The notes below the pieces were generated by a model, which did not search any database, was not told where the DNA came from, and worked only from the letters and a program-made list of their open reading frames with translations. A stretch of 64,000 nucleotides of DNA from Marchantia polymorpha subsp. ruderalis (taxonomy: Eukaryota > Streptophyta > Marchantiopsida > Marchantiales > Marchantiaceae), in NCBI GenBank assembly GCA_037833965.1, contig AP031358.1:13648001-13712000 (forward strand). Direction: 5' to 3'. The position numbers and the translations under genes are program-made. Below are positions 1 through 13,312 of this stretch, piece by piece; within the stretch, counting starts at the first letter, position 1; each line of letters opens with the position of its first letter.

Positions 1-1
1 C

Positions 2-1759
2 TTCGGTTTGCCCGGTATTCTGGCTGAATCTTTGGGGCGACAAATCGAGGACATTTACAGAAGCAGCGACAAGGGAGTTCTGAGCGATGTCATGTTGTTG
101 AATGAGATCACCATGACTTGCCGAGAGGCAGTGAAAGCCTTCGTGGACAGGACAACCAACAGCAGGGGACAAGTGACGAAGGTTGCCGAGGGATTCGCCA
201 ACATATTGGGTCTCGGAAGGAAGGAGCCCTGGGTGGAGGTTCTGCAGAGGACCAAGTTCAGAGACTCGGACAGAGATAAATTGAAGGTCACCTTCGACTT
301 TTTGGCCTTCTGCCTGAAGCAGGTGGTCGCAGACAACGAGCTTGGAGGTCTGAAGCAAGCTTTGGAAGGAAAGTATGTCGAGCCTGGCCCAGGAGGAGAC
401 CCGATCAGGAACCCCAAGGTTCTGCCCACCGGCAAGAACATCCACGCTCTCGACCCGCAGGCCATTCCCACTGCTGCAGCTTTGGGCAGTGCCAAGGTCG
501 TGGTCGAGCGTCTTCTCGAAAGGCAAAAGCTCGAGAATGACGGCAAGTACCCCGAAACCATCGCTTTGGTTCTGTGGGGAACTGACAACATCAAGACATA
601 CGGAGAATCTCTTGCCCAGGTTCTGTGGATGGTGGGAGTACGACCCGTGCCTGATGCTCTTGGTCGTGTGAACAAGGTTGAGCCAGTTCCTCTCGAGGAG
701 CTCGGTCGCCCTCGTGTTGATGTTGTGGTGAATTGCTCCGGTGTGTTCAGAGACCTGTTCATCAATCAGGTGAGTTTCGAATTTCAATTCCCAACTTACT
801 TTACAAGTTCAAGAATGTTGAGAATTCTGCCTGTGAGATGACCTGGGGTTACTCCCGATCATGAATTTTGTCTTCTAATTTTTCGTGATCCTTCGTTTGT
901 GCAGATGAACCTTCTCGACAGGGCTGTGAAGATGGTGGCTGAGCTCGACGAGCCATTGGAGATGAACTTCGTGCGCAAGCACGCCCTTGAGCAAGCTGCA
1001 TCATTGAACGTCACAGTACGTGACGCAGCAACCCGAATTTTCTCGAACGCTTCCGGCTCGTACTCATCGAACGTGAATCTGGCGGTGGAGAATTCGTCAT
1101 GGAACGACGAGCAACAGCTGCAGGACATGTACCTGTCGAGGAAGTCGTTCGCCTTCAACTCGGACAGGCCCGGAGCCGGAATGGCTGAGAACCGAAAGAT
1201 CTTCGAGTCAGCCCTCGCCACGGCAGAGGCCACATTCCAGAATTTGGACTCGTCAGAGATTTCACTCACTGACGTCTCGCATTACTTCGATTCCGACCCC
1301 ACGAAGCTGGTCCAAAACCTCCGCAAGGACGGCAAGAAGCCGAACTCATACATCGCAGACACCACCACCGCGAATGCGCAGGTGCGCAGTCTGTCGGAGA
1401 CAGTGCGCCTGGACGCGAGGACCAAGATGCTGAACCCTAAATGGTACGAGGGTATGCTCTCGTCGGGATACGAGGGAGTGCGCGAAATCGAGAAGAGGCT
1501 GACCAACACCATGGGATGGAGCGCGACCTCGGGCCAGGTCGACAACTGGGTGTACGAGGAGGCGAATTCGACCTTCATCGAGGACGAGGCCATGCAAAAG
1601 AGGCTGCTGGAGACGAACCCTAACTCGTTCCGCAAGCTGGTGGCGACATTCCTCGAGGCGAACGGACGAGGCTACTGGGAGACGAACGAGGAGAACCTCG
1701 AGCGCCTGCGACAGCTGTACTCGGACGTCGAGGACAGAATCGAGGGCATCGACAAGTGA
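2..1759 (+). CDS. CHLH: Magnesium chelatase subunit H (CHLH), 3' part; cut by the window edge
   Basis: This is the C-terminal 540 residues of the large porphyrin-binding subunit of Mg-chelatase, which inserts Mg2+ into protoporphyrin IX in the plastid together with CHLI and CHLD, the first committed step of chlorophyll synthesis. Exons are 2-769 and 905-1759; the 135-bp intron has a gtgagt donor and a tgtgcag acceptor in phase 0, joining FRDLFINQ to [10 protein letters not shown]. Recognisable CobN/Mg-chelatase blocks include [73 protein letters not shown] and [16 protein letters not shown]. The C-terminus [20 protein letters not shown] matches the usual family end. About 840 N-terminal residues, with the transit peptide, lie left of the window. 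CHLH has also been linked to plastid-to-nucleus signalling in Arabidopsis. No break is seen. Confidence 0.97.
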
Positions 1760-3420
1760 GCTCGCGATCGATCGAGCCATCCGTCGAGCGATCAGTCGAG
1801 CAATTTATCGAGCGATGTATCGAGAGATCGATCGAGCGCCGGCGTGTAAAATTTGTGTCTGGAGAGGTCGAATAGTTATCCGGAGACGGTGTAAGGATAA
1901 TCTTGGGTAGACGTAGAACGCCGCCGGGCGGAAGTGCGGTGGCGCTGCGCACGAGTAGAGAAGAGAGTGGACGACGACATTTGAAGCATTTGAAGCATTT
2001 GAAGCAGCCCTTCCGTTTCGATTCTGTGACATATTGTACTCATTCTTTCCGATTTCTCTTGCGGAGACGGAAATGCTCCTGTTAATAAGAAGCTCTAGTG
2101 ACTGGCGCACAACGAGACATCTTTTCCTGGTCACCTCCCTTGCTCCAACTCCAATTTCATGAGAGAATGTACATATTGACTGCATGTGTTGCTTTGAATA
2201 ATCAGCAATGCGACTCGACTTGTGCGCAGGAGGGAAGTAATTTATGTACAATGGATTGTGTTTAAATTGACAGACTGACGAAATGAAGATAGGTAAGATT
2301 TAGTTCTGATATAGCGATGTAATAAAGTTTGCAAATTGTATGCCCAAAACGTCAAGAATATACATTGCCTGCCTGGCTGTAAAGTGTGGAAGAGAAGTGC
2401 ATCTCATGTTAGAGAAATGAACGATTAAAATAGTACATATAGAGTATAATTGCCATGCATGAGAAGAACTACAGTACTGCGACACTTCTCATGATTCTTC
2501 TCCTGATGTTGTAGCAGTAAAGCAGTGGGCATTACTTCTGTTAAATATTAATTCTTAAAAACTCTTACTGGCAACTACTCATTTACGTACAGTGAATGAA
2601 CATACTAACACAATTATGTTCTAAAACAATTCCGCACTGAGTAGCAATGTTAATTCACACATCAACACATAGAAAAATAGATAGCAAACAAATGAATACA
2701 TTTTTCAGGAAGATATTTGAAGAAAGTACAATTAAGGAAAAAACTTAGTATTAGGAACATGAGAACTGAATATGAATGAAATCGTTTTTCGTGTTTAATA
2801 ATAGTGGCGTCCACTTCCTATAAAAATCGTTGAATTGAGGGTAAAGGAATGTGTGATCACTTGCACATCCACATAGCAAGCATTGCACATTTTAATTCAG
2901 GAAAGATATTTCTTTCCAATTGTGAGACCTCAAAGAAATGGCCGAGTAGAAAGCTGTAGTGTTCTATACATCAATCTGAGCGGCCCTCAGGGTCCAAATC
3001 TCATCATTGTGGCACCAGCATTCATTCTTCCGTCCTTCCTTTTTCTTGGTGGAGTCTGTAATATAATAAACTTATTAGTTAACCTCCTCTGTTTGCGTGT
3101 TGGTTCCCAAAAGAAAGGAAGTGGAGACTTCAAGTGTGAACAGAGGAAGAAGAATGCAGTGAAGGGCTGCAAGCTCAGATATTCACTCGGTTGCGTCCAT
3201 CTAGAGGTTGATCGGTTCTGAACATCCTATTTTTATTCATATTTTTTTCCACCTGACATAGAACCTTACCACAACCAAAATATACTATGGCAAAATAATA
3301 ATAAAATTGAGTCTGGCAAGACCCATCGAACCCTCCGAAGAAAAAAAAAAACGGAAACGAATAATTAGGAAATTTGGAATGTTTTATACAGCATATATGT
3401 CTCCTGATGACTTCGGTCAC
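1760..3420. other. CHLH 3'UTR and intergenic DNA
   Basis: No gene is seen. The first ~100 bases after the CHLH stop are a string of diverged TCGAGCGAT-like units, and 1978-2007 holds three copies of the 9-mer CATTTGAAG. Several AATAAA-like signals lie between about 2090 and 2330. DNA from about 2500 on is AT-richer and featureless. Confidence 0.5.
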
Positions 3421-3425
3421 AGTTT

Positions 3426-3577
3426 ACCGGAAGGCCAGAAAGTAACCGGGAAGGGCACCGGGACGCCTACCGGGAAACGGTTGGATGAATTAACTCGGCT
3501 GAAATTGGGATGCACGCGTTACTTTACTGCACAAGAGCCTCTTTGGACTTTATGACCGATTACCGGAGAGTGACCGG
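3426..3577 (+). promoter_or_regulatory. Cluster of six ACCGG motifs upstream of the helicase gene
   Basis: ACCGG begins at 3426, 3445, 3457, 3469, 3562 and 3573. Three of them are exactly 12 bp apart, and all lie 210-360 bp before the helicase ATG, in the likely promoter or 5'UTR. A regulatory role is inference; no TATA box is evident. Confidence 0.3.
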
Positions 3578-3784
3578 ATCGCTGTCCACACCTTCGGTCC
3601 GACTCTTTGTCGCTCCGTTGAGAAATGGAGATCTGCGGTTTGCTTCAACCTCGAGGGACGGTCTTCGAAGGAACCCTAAACCCTGGAAGACGTCTCGCTC
3701 GATAGAAGCCAGCAATCGATCGAGGTCATGGTGCAGTTCGTGGGCAATTTGTAGTGTCAATTCTCCTTCGGGGATTTCGTCACG

Positions 3785-6700
3785 ATGGCGGAGGGGGTGA
3801 AGAAGATTCGGATTGACAAGAAACACGGGAAAGGGCCGATCAAAAAAGGAGGTCGGGGCAAGGACAGAGCAGGAAAAGATGGAATTAAACAGCACAGTAA
3901 ATTCAAGCGGACCAAGAAGATGGAAGAAACTGAGGAAATTAAGGCACTAGAGGAAAGAATTGCAGCAGGGGCACCGCAATCTGGTACAAATCCCCTTGCT
4001 ATTTCTCTTCCCGTAGAAAGTAAACCTGGGGTTATCGACGTTTCTCAGCCCTATGCTGGTGCGAAAGTCTTCGAGCAGCTCCCGTTGTCTCAAAATACTA
4101 AGAAAGGGCTGAAGGAGAACAAGTATAGTCATATGACCGCAATTCAACGAGCTTCCATTCCTCACTCTCTCTGTGGGAGGGACGTCTTAGGAGCTGCAAA
4201 GACGGGCTCAGGGAAGACTCTTGCGTTTTTAATTCCGGTAAGGATATCTCGTTGCCTTGCGTACTTGAATTCTCTATGTGACCGTGTTCTGTGTTCGGAT
4301 ATGCTGGGGATGTAGTCGTATGACGAAGTGGGTCATGTGTTCATCTTTCTCCTGGTTGGTAGGTGTGTCGTTTGGTCCAAATTGATCAGTGTTCTGACAG
4401 AGGTAATGCCACCAGTGAATGAATTCGGATCCATCCGCCAGCACAATTTTCAGATGTTTTCACAGCAATCTTAGTTGAGTCTCGGGGATTGGTTTTGTTT
4501 ATTGGAGACCGGTCGATCGGTTTGAGGTTGTCAGCACCGGGGTATACTTCGCAAACTGGATTCAGATCATACTCGAAGATGAATGAATTGGCATATATGG
4601 ACCTGTAAAATCCGTGACTCCAAATGCTGCTGGAGTAGTGTCCAGGCTGGCGAGCTAATAGCTCAGCAGCATCTGGAGCGGACGAATCATTTAACAATGT
4701 CCGAATGGTCAACGGAGCAAATTTTGAAATCTGCATCATCTTCAACGGAGCTGTCTGTGAGGACGTAGAAGAGATGTAATTTATGGCCCATCTGTCATCA
4801 ACATAAAATCACACAGCTTCTCACCACATCTTGCAGACCTCTCACTGTCTCATCTAGGCGAAGGAGGGATAGGTACAAAGCGCGCGTGTCCAGATAAGTT
4901 TAATGTTAGTAGTACTGTCATCTGATACATGAAATCAAGTTGATGGTGCGACGACACGTTCTTAAATGCCGAGGACTTGTACAAGGCAGTCAGTGAGAGC
5001 TTCTCTACAAATTTCTGTAGTCGTAGATTGATGCCCCCATCCTCGACTCCCACATTTCATTGGTTTTCTATGCTTTGGGTGTCATCAGAGATCATTAGGC
5101 AGTCTTCAGTCATTCTGGACAACGCTTATGTAGTTTTTGCAGCTGCATCAAGCACGAAACATGTCTGGAATAGAAGCCATTTTCAGAGGACTAACTCATG
5201 GAAGAGATGTGGATACAACTTATATTGGTTTTGGTTTGTCCGTCAGTATTGCGACTGACGGTGCCGCCCGAGTTTGGGACGTGCCCCCTGTGCTTTCAAG
5301 TCTTTTTCGCTCGTCTCAAGCTCACATACTCAAGAACCCCCCTTAGGTCTTAGAATAATCTGGAAATTCAATCATTCAGACCACTGTCTCTGGATATCTC
5401 ACACACAGAACTAATTTGACAAGGGGAAAAACAAGCTGAAGGTCTCAACAGGTGGGTCAGATGCCGGGATGTTAACATAAATTTGATCAAGTGAATGAAA
5501 TAGTAAATGGTTCTTGTTTGACTTTTGAAACTTCGAATTTACCTTTTCTTACGTTTATCCCCTGCTGTGGAATAACTCTCACTATATAGAGGGCCCATCT
5601 TACTTTCAAATTATTGTCTCTTCCTTTCGTCCTCTTTGTTCCCTTGCACTACTACTCTTTCATCTGTTGCCACTAGCACCACTTATCCTCTTTATGGATA
5701 AGCTATGATAGCAAATGCTAACAGACAAGTTGTGCATGTTGTTGTACTATTTTATACGTCATCTGCAGGTCATTGAAAAGCTCTTTAGATTACGCTGGAG
5801 TCGCGACGATGGAGTGGGTGCCATCATCATCTCTCCTACGAGAGAACTTGCTTATCAGATTTTTGACGAACTCAAGAAGATTGGAAAATATCACAGTCTT
5901 AGTGGTGGTCTTCTTATTGGTGGAAGAAAGGATGTGGAAACAGAGAAGGAGCATGTTGGAAGACTCAACATTTTAGTATGTACACCTGGAAGATTGTTGC
6001 AGCATATGGATGAGACCCCCGATTTTGACTGCACTCAGCTGCAGGTACTAAACTTACTCATACACATGTATTACTGTCCTTGTACTTATGAAAGTATTGA
6101 TACATATTAGGAGATCTTAAGGCGACCAGCATCTTGCTGGTCTTAGCTGATCGAGGAATACAGGCACTTGTGACGAGTACCGGCCACTGCCCAGCTACTT
6201 CGACACCACGATAGGCGCGCTGACGATTTCGTATTGGATATGCGTAGCAATTGATTCTTGCTCTTTTCAAACTGTTCTGGTCTGAGTACTTGGACAGATG
6301 CATGGTGATTCGTGCATACCGGACTTATACTTTCTTTGTTCAGACATGCTTGTCATAAAGAGACTACCAGGGGCAACAATGTGTCGGTAAGATCTTAGTT
6401 TGGGATGCATGGTTGCGCTGATCACTAGCTACCCACCTTTGCCTGCTTTGATATCTGCTCTCACGTTCATACTGTGGATACGTCTACTCAGTTCATCATA
6501 TGTGCTGTTCCTGTAAAGCTGTGTATAATTATTCACCTCTGAAGATAATAGAAGTGTAATATACGTCGCTGTATGCCTGATCACCACCTCCATACTTTAG
6601 ACCGGAAGGGCAAATTTATTTCGACTTTTCCTTGGTGCACTATATGCGAAGACCTCTCAGTTGTGTATCCCGACCTTGTTTTCTTTACGTGTTCATTTGT

Positions 6701-9645
6701 TCTTCGTCTTTGAGGATTTGATGTTGCAAACTGTCACAATCCGTTTGCTACGACAAATTATTTTTGTTAAATACTGTTTTGTTTCTATTTTGCAAAGGTT
6801 TTGGTCTTGGACGAGGCCGATCGAATTCTGGACATGGGATTTTCGGGTACTATCAACGCAATCGTCGCTCAGTTAAACAAAGAACGACAAACTCTTCTTT
6901 TTTCTGCCACCCAAACTAGATCAGTTCAGGATCTCGCACGTCTAAGTCTTCAAGATCCAGAGTACTTGGCTGTACACGCGGAATCAACTGCTGCAACACC
7001 CGCCCGGCTGCAACAGACTGTCATGATCGTGCCTTTGGATGAGAAGATGGATATGCTCTGGAGTTTTGTGAAGACTCATCTCCACGCAAAAACCCTCGTC
7101 TTTCTTTCTAGTTGCAAGCAGGTTAGTAGGAACTTCATTCTTGTACTGTGGGGCTACATCGGGTAGCGCACATTCATTTTGGCTTATTCAGTGAGAGAAG
7201 GGAGTTGTGAGAGGTTTAACCAGTTAAAATTAAGCCTGTATATGGAATAGTTTCACTCAAAAAAATACTAGGCTGATTGTTGTGGATGGGGAATGGTGAT
7301 TATTGACTTTGAGACGGACTAGAGACAAAATGCGGACAGAACTAATGGTACTCTGTATGCAGGTCAAGTTCGTTAATGAGGTGTTCAAGCGGTTGCGACC
7401 TGGTGTTCCAGTCAAGTGTCTTCATGGCCGGATGAAACAGACACAGAGAATGTTGGTGTATTCCAGCTTTTGTGAGACGAAGCATTCCATTATGTTTTGC
7501 ACCGATGTTGCCGCCAGAGGACTGGACTTTCCAGCCGTGGATTGGGTTGTTCAGGTATACTTTGTGGTTGACGTGGTTGAAAGTTTTGCAGTCCTTTGGG
7601 GTGTAGGTAATTGCACCATCGCGTATTTTGTTTACCCTCATGCTTATGACTCCGTCATGGCGTTCTTTCGGTCCCCGCTTGCAGATGGATTGTCCCGAGG
7701 ATGTCGCATCCTACATTCACCGTGTGGGCCGCACTGCTCGGTACACAGCGTCTGGACGCTCCTTGATGTTTCTGACGCCATCAGAGGAAGTTATGCTTGA
7801 AGATTTGAAGGCTGCCAAGATACCGATCAAGACTATCAAGGTAGAACGTGAGGAATTTTTCTTCACTGGCTAACACGTACAGTTCTTCAACTTTTGACTG
7901 AGTTTCCGAATATCGTCGTCGAAGCTTTGTCCAAAGACTGCTGACCCTTCCCATTGCACTTGAGTATGTGGCAGCCCAACAAGGACAAGGTGCAATCAGT
8001 GACCGGAACTATAGCAAGTCTTCTGTCTAAGAATACAGAGCTCAAGTATCTAGGACAGCGTGCTTTCGTCACGTATCTGCGATCTGTTCATCTCCAGAAG
8101 AATAAAGCAGTCTTCGACGTGACGAAGCTTCCAATCGAGGAATACGCAGTGTCACTAGGTTTACCTACCACTCCTAGAGTTCGTTTCATGAAAACGGCGA
8201 GTAACAAGAACCGAGTTCTAAAGAAGAATGACAGTGACCACAGTGAAGATGAGGGATCAGGTGATGAGAAAGATGAGGAAGAAGAGGAAGGGGAAGATGA
8301 GGACGAGAAAGAGGATGATCCCACACCAGAAGAAAACGCGATGGAGATGGCTGATCTTGACCTCAAGCCAAAGGCGGTCAAGGAGAAGAAATCAAAACTC
8401 GATCGTTTGTTTAATCGGAAGAATATTGACGTGCTTTCTAGTGCCCATGAAAAGATGCGATCTAGAAACGTGCAAGACGAAGAAGACGAAGAATTTATGA
8501 GCAAGAAGAGACCGAGGGCTGACAACGAAGAAGAAGCTGACCCGACGGTTTCTGTTCTTATTAAGAAGTACGTGATCACGACTTGAAATTTGAATAATTT
8601 GAACTTGTCTTCTGTTCTATGATTTCAAAGCTGTGTTGGGATATAGGATCTGCACAGGAACTTCATTTTACACTAGTCAATTGTACTTGTCTCATGTCTA
8701 TTTGATTTTACGAGGTTTCAGTCGCAAGTGTGCTAGAAATTGCTTGGAAGACGATGTTCTGAAACTCAGCCAAAAGCTGAAGTTGATAAGGTGGACAACT
8801 TGGATTGTAATTCAGACGTAACCTTTCTTACTACACGGAATTTTCCATTCTATTGCAGCTCCGGTGTCAAGGTATTGAAGAAGAAAAAGCTGAAGATCGA
8901 TGCTGGAAAAGCAGGGAGCCAGCGGATGGTCTTTGACGACGAAGGAAATGCCCTGCCTCCTCTTGCTGCCTTGGCTAGAAAGGATGATGAGGCATCAAAT
9001 GCAGCTGGTAAGGATCTAAAAGCCTCGTAGTATTTGAAGTACTTGATATTTGTAGACCGGAGCTGTTCGTTAGTTCGTATGCCCGGATATGTCTCGGAGT
9101 TGCTGTTGTTAAGTATCGCACGCGTACCAGTCTGTGAGGACACTGAAAGTTGAATATACAAACTGTATGTTGGTCTGTATGCAGTAAGTCATTCCTGTTT
9201 TTCTTGTACCTTGCCAGGTATCACAGATGAAGTAGCCCAAGCTGCAGGAGAACACTTCCAAAGAATCAAGGAGGAAATGAGGAAGAGGGACAAAGAAGAC
9301 AGGTTGATGGAGAAACAGCGACTGAGAGAGAAGAGATTCAAGACGAAGATGAAGCTGAAGGCCGCGTCTGAGGACGCTAAAGAAGACGCAGGTGTTCAAC
9401 TTGGGAACGGTTCTGACAGTGAAGACGAGGACGAGTCGATGGACGAGCGGCCAAGGAAAAGGAATGGTGGAAGCAGCGATCTTGATGTATCAGACTATGA
9501 GGGTCCTCTTGGTGGCAGTGATTCAGACTTCGATCCTGAAGAGAAACAGCCTGAGAAAAAGAAGAAGCCTTTCGCAAAGCTGACCATTTCCGAGCAAGAA
9601 GACCTAGCTCTGAAGCTATTGAAGTCCAGAAGCAGCACGTTCTGA
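3785..9645 (+). CDS. DEAD-box ATP-dependent RNA helicase, DBP4/DDX10/RH32 family
   Basis: Eight exons (3785-4237, 5769-6044, 6798-7121, 7363-7554, 7685-7840, 7975-8567, 8859-9007, 9218-9645) join in frame at GT-AG sites to an 856-aa protein. Helicase motifs appear in order: Q motif before Walker A AKTGSGKT (138-145), PTRELA (174-179), TPGR, DEAD (248-251), SAT (279-281), TDVAARGLD (398-406) and HRVGRTAR (427-434). Beyond the core come [16 protein letters not shown] and [10 protein letters not shown], hallmarks of DBP4/DDX10, then a highly acidic and basic low-complexity tail. Family members are nucleolar and act in 18S pre-rRNA processing, where yeast Dbp4 helps release U14 snoRNA. The N-terminus is Lys/Arg-rich, fitting nucleolar targeting. 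Intron 1 is long (1531 bp), intron 2 is 753 bp, and the rest are 130-291 bp. The start is the first ATG in an open exon. The gene looks intact. Confidence 0.95.
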
Positions 9646-10688
9646 GATGACTATTTTTATCACAGTTCCTCGAGATTCTCTTGAATCAATGTACCATAAA
9701 ATTTTGTCCGAGGGACTTGATCATCATCTGAGAAATACTCCACGCATAGTAACCTGTCAGAGGAAGTCTAGCTGCAACGTTTGTGCAGCATAAGCAGTGG
9801 GGCTTTGTGATCACTCTGCTATCCGCAGCACAGTTCGTCATACAGTTTTGGCAGTTTTTGAGGGGAGTTGTTTCTTACGGAGTCGAGAACAGTTTTTTGC
9901 CCACACCGATAGGTTGAAATACGTATGGAGGTGTAGAGCATTGAGTAATTCTTTTGATCGGATTGCAGATGTATTTTCTGCGTGTAGAACATCCGGTCCC
10001 TATACATAGTATAAGAACATTCAGATTTTATGAGAGCACTGATTTTTTCTTCGTGTATTACCTTCTGACCAACACGTCCGGCGAAATGAATCGTATATGG
10101 AAGTAAATTTGATGAGAAAATGTTCACGTTGGTGCTGACTTCATTACCCAACGAAATCTGCTAAGAGCTTACACCTGCCTGTTGAATGTCGACCGTTTCA
10201 GAGTGACTATTCCGCACTGCAACTCTTTATGAAGCTGAATACCTGACACGCAGCATCAATGTAGTTATCGAAAGTGCGTTGCTTTCACTCGTCGACTCAT
10301 GACAGGCTCTGAGCTCGGAATTGCATCTGAGGCGGGCTCTTACGAAATATCTAATTAACGAAATATCTTGCAATTTTTTCTTTTTCTTTTTTAATTCTTT
10401 CTTTTTATGACTCGTTCCTCTAACCATCTGATACACTTTCCTATAAAAATTTATAATTAAAAGAGAACACACTTCCCGAACATACGTCGAACGTAGGCCC
10501 AGCCAAGCAATAAGCCCACTTTTACAGAACAGGGGACAATAAAAGTGTGTGTCTGCTTGCTTTAATTGCAGTAATTCTTCAAATACCACATATTGTGGGA
10601 TCCCTTGTTTTGGCCTTGATCGTCAGGGAATTCATTCTTTCAGTCAGGGCCTTTCATCTGCGTTGCACAAGACATAGAGGTGAGAGAT
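9646..10688. other. Intergenic: helicase 3' end and P450 upstream region
   Basis: No gene is seen. From about 10370 to 10680 the DNA is the P450 promoter or 5'UTR. It is partly repeated twice more in the window: inverted near 23225-23500 and direct near 25660-25965. Confidence 0.5.
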
Positions 10689-13007
10689 ATGGAGGACCTC
10701 ATTGCTGTACTCACGGGCGGGTCTGTGCAATTTCTTGCTGCACTGGTTTTCCTGTACGTCCTGCTGAAGATTTTCAATAGAGTAAGATATACGGGCAGGA
10801 AACGACCTCCTGGGCCGCCATCGTTGCCATTGATTGGCCATTTCCATCACCTTTTATTCGGGATGCCTCACCACTCCCTCGCCAAAATAGCTGAAAAATA
10901 TGGATCCATAGTGTGGGTGGAACTGGGAGCTGTAAATGCTGTGGTTGTAACTTCTTCAGATATGGCCAGGGAGGTTTTGAAGACTCAAGATCACATATTT
11001 GCGTCTCGCCCTTCAGGGATTGTGGTAGAGAAAGTGTTCAAGAAAGCTCAGGGTCTAGTATGGAGTCCTTTCAATGACCACTTTCGTCTAGCCCGGAAAA
11101 TCATTCTCACAGAACTTTTTTCAGAAAAGCGGATCGACTCATTCAAGGTACAAGTCCAATTGGTTGGAAGAGTCTGGTCCCATGCACTATCTCCTTCTAA
11201 GGAATGATCGACTGGGCTCTAAGAACTACATCGAACTTGTCCTGTCTATTCGAAGAGGTCTCATTTTGTTTGAAGAGCATCTCATGTGGACAACCAGTCA
11301 CTACAGATAGCTGAGGGAATCACTCTACAAAGTGCTACTAAATTCTGTCCCTGACACACCGAGAACAAAGAATTAGCTCTTAGTTTTCTCAAAGCTGTAC
11401 CAATTCCAGAGTTTGTTCTTCTCACAAACTGAAAAATGGCTCGCATTTGGCCTTCGCAAGAAGAGTTTCAAATCCTCTGGTCTCTCACGGACACCAGCTC
11501 ATGTTTCTCTCGTTGAAATCATGATTCCCTTCTGTCGCGTGTGCAGCATGTCGCCATTTTTTGCGCCATTAACGTTTAGAAAGTGACTCGTGCAGGATCT
11601 GAGGCGACAGATGACTTTCAGAACTTTGCGGACTGCATTCGAGGAGGGTCATGCGAAGCATTACATAAATTTAGCTGATTTAATGCACAACCAGTTTATA
11701 TCTTTGACTACCCGAATGTTATTTCAACTGGATCGACATGCTCAGAACAAGGACCTTCTGGAAATTGTTGATGATTTTACAAGTGCAGGATGGTTCGTAA
11801 TAGAAGAGTTCTTCCCTTTGCTTAAGCCACTTGATCTGAGCGGACAAGTTAGAAGACTGAAAAATATTGGTGAAAGATATTTCGAACTTCTGGATTCCAT
11901 CATCGACAACCGCCTGAAGGAAAATTCCAACTCCAAGTCCAATACTGAAGAAGACTTCTTGGATGTGCTGTTAGCTACGAGCAAATTTTCACGTGTTCAA
12001 GTCCAACTCCTTCTTCTGGTTAGTGACAGATGCTAACCTCTTCCGCTCGAATGTTAGATTGCATGACGATTGTCTTCCTTCTGACATCGATTACTCGCTA
12101 TGAGTCGAAAGAGTGCATGTTGTGTATCACATTTTTAACGCTGTTTTGAGCTTATATTCTCCTGCACAGACATCAGCATAGGCAAAATTGAATCGTGGAT
12201 CTTCTTAATTCTTTCTTACAGCAAATCGCAAGTTCATTGCACAAAATAGTGTAAGGATGACAATGGCAATACTACATGGACGCGAATATCAATATTCTCA
12301 CGAGCTGTATCGCCGTCTGACATGACCACTAATATCGGTGATCCTTCAAACAGGACATCATCATTGTTGGAACTGATACCAGCTCTGATACGATTGTGTG
12401 GGCAATCACTGAGCTTCTGCGGCATCCCAACATTATGGAAAGACTTCAGAGTGAGCTGGACGATGCAATCGGTAAAGAAAGGCTGGTTGAAGAAGCAGAC
12501 CTCAACAACCTCGAGTATCTGCAGGCAGTGGTGAAGGAAACACTACGGCTGCACCCAGTCGCTGCTTTGGGAGTTCCTCATTATTCGACGGAGGCAACGA
12601 AAGTAGCAGGATACGATATTCCTGCCAATACCCGTGTAATGCTGAACCTTTATGCCATTGGCAGAGATCCTAAGGTTTGGGAAAATCCTCTGAAGTTTGA
12701 TCCTTCAAGATTCTTAAACAGCTCTATAGATGTGAAGGGGCAGCATTATGAGGTTCTGCCATTCGGTTCTGGGCGAAGGAAGTGTCCGGGCATGAATTTG
12801 GCGCTCGTCTCTGTGCCCTATAACCTCGCCCAGCTGGTTCATGCGTGTACAATCTCCCTGCCCAAAGGCTTGACTCATCTGGACGTAGATGTTGAAGAGA
12901 AGTTCGGAATGACCGTAGTGAGGCGGAATCCTCTGAATCTACTCTTAAAGAGGCGACTGCCTTCGGAAGTCTACCGTAGGGCAGGATTGCAATTCTCTGA
13001 CGTGTAA
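10689..13007 (+). CDS. Cytochrome P450, plant A-type (CYP71-clan-like)
   Basis: Exons 10689-11147, 11596-12018 and 12354-13007 join in phase 0 to a 511-aa protein, a normal length for a plant microsomal P450. Residues 12-29 form the N-terminal membrane anchor, followed by the proline hinge PPGPP (40-44). The I-helix oxygen-binding motif is GTDTSS (300-305), the K-helix ExxR is ETLR (356-359), the PERF-like segment is FDPSRF, and the heme loop FGSGRRKCPG (431-440) supplies the thiolate Cys438. These features support an ER-bound, NADPH-P450-reductase-dependent mono-oxygenase. The substrate and CYP family number cannot be read from the sequence. The start ATG is followed directly by the anchor and is shared with the pseudogene copy at 22.3-23.2 kb. 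No damage is seen. Confidence 0.94.
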
Positions 13008-13213
13008 AGATTCAATGCTCGTTCCTGTCGATCATTGTGCGAAAGGCTTCAAAGAAAGTTAAGTAGACATTAACTCTCGGTAAGTCTTGTAGAGGTAAAG
13101 ACTTGTGTAGTATTTCCGCTTCAATAAATACGAATTTAGAATATTTATTACAGAACTCCAAACCTTTTCACGAGGTCCGTAGGGGGAACGAGACCCGTAA
13201 GTGCTGCAGGGCG

Positions 13214-13312
13214 AATTCCCTTGCCCTGCAGCACATTTTTGTAGTAGTCACGGTCGAAGGTGCTTGCTATGGAGTCGATGAAGATGGTGTTCGTTCTGAT
13301 ACCCTGAGGACA
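13214..13312 (-). pseudogene. Class III peroxidase fragment
   Basis: On the minus strand the reading CPQGIRTNTIFIDS followed by STFDRDYYKNVLQGKGI matches the distal part of plant class III (secretory) peroxidases, where a CP element precedes a D-x-x-S/T-P-x-x-FDN-x-YYKNL-x-x-G-x-G block. Only this ~35-residue block is recognisable. The downstream SDQ-type motif is absent and no other peroxidase exon is seen nearby, so it looks like a relic. It lies just past the P450 3' end. Confidence 0.6.

Noticed and set aside
55-765. A long minus-strand frame opposite CHLH
   Set aside because: It is a shadow frame; the plus strand is clear CHLH.
1978-2007. Three CATTTGAAG copies as a regulatory element
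   Set aside because: This is a tiny 9-bp repeat in a 3'UTR, most simply replication slippage.
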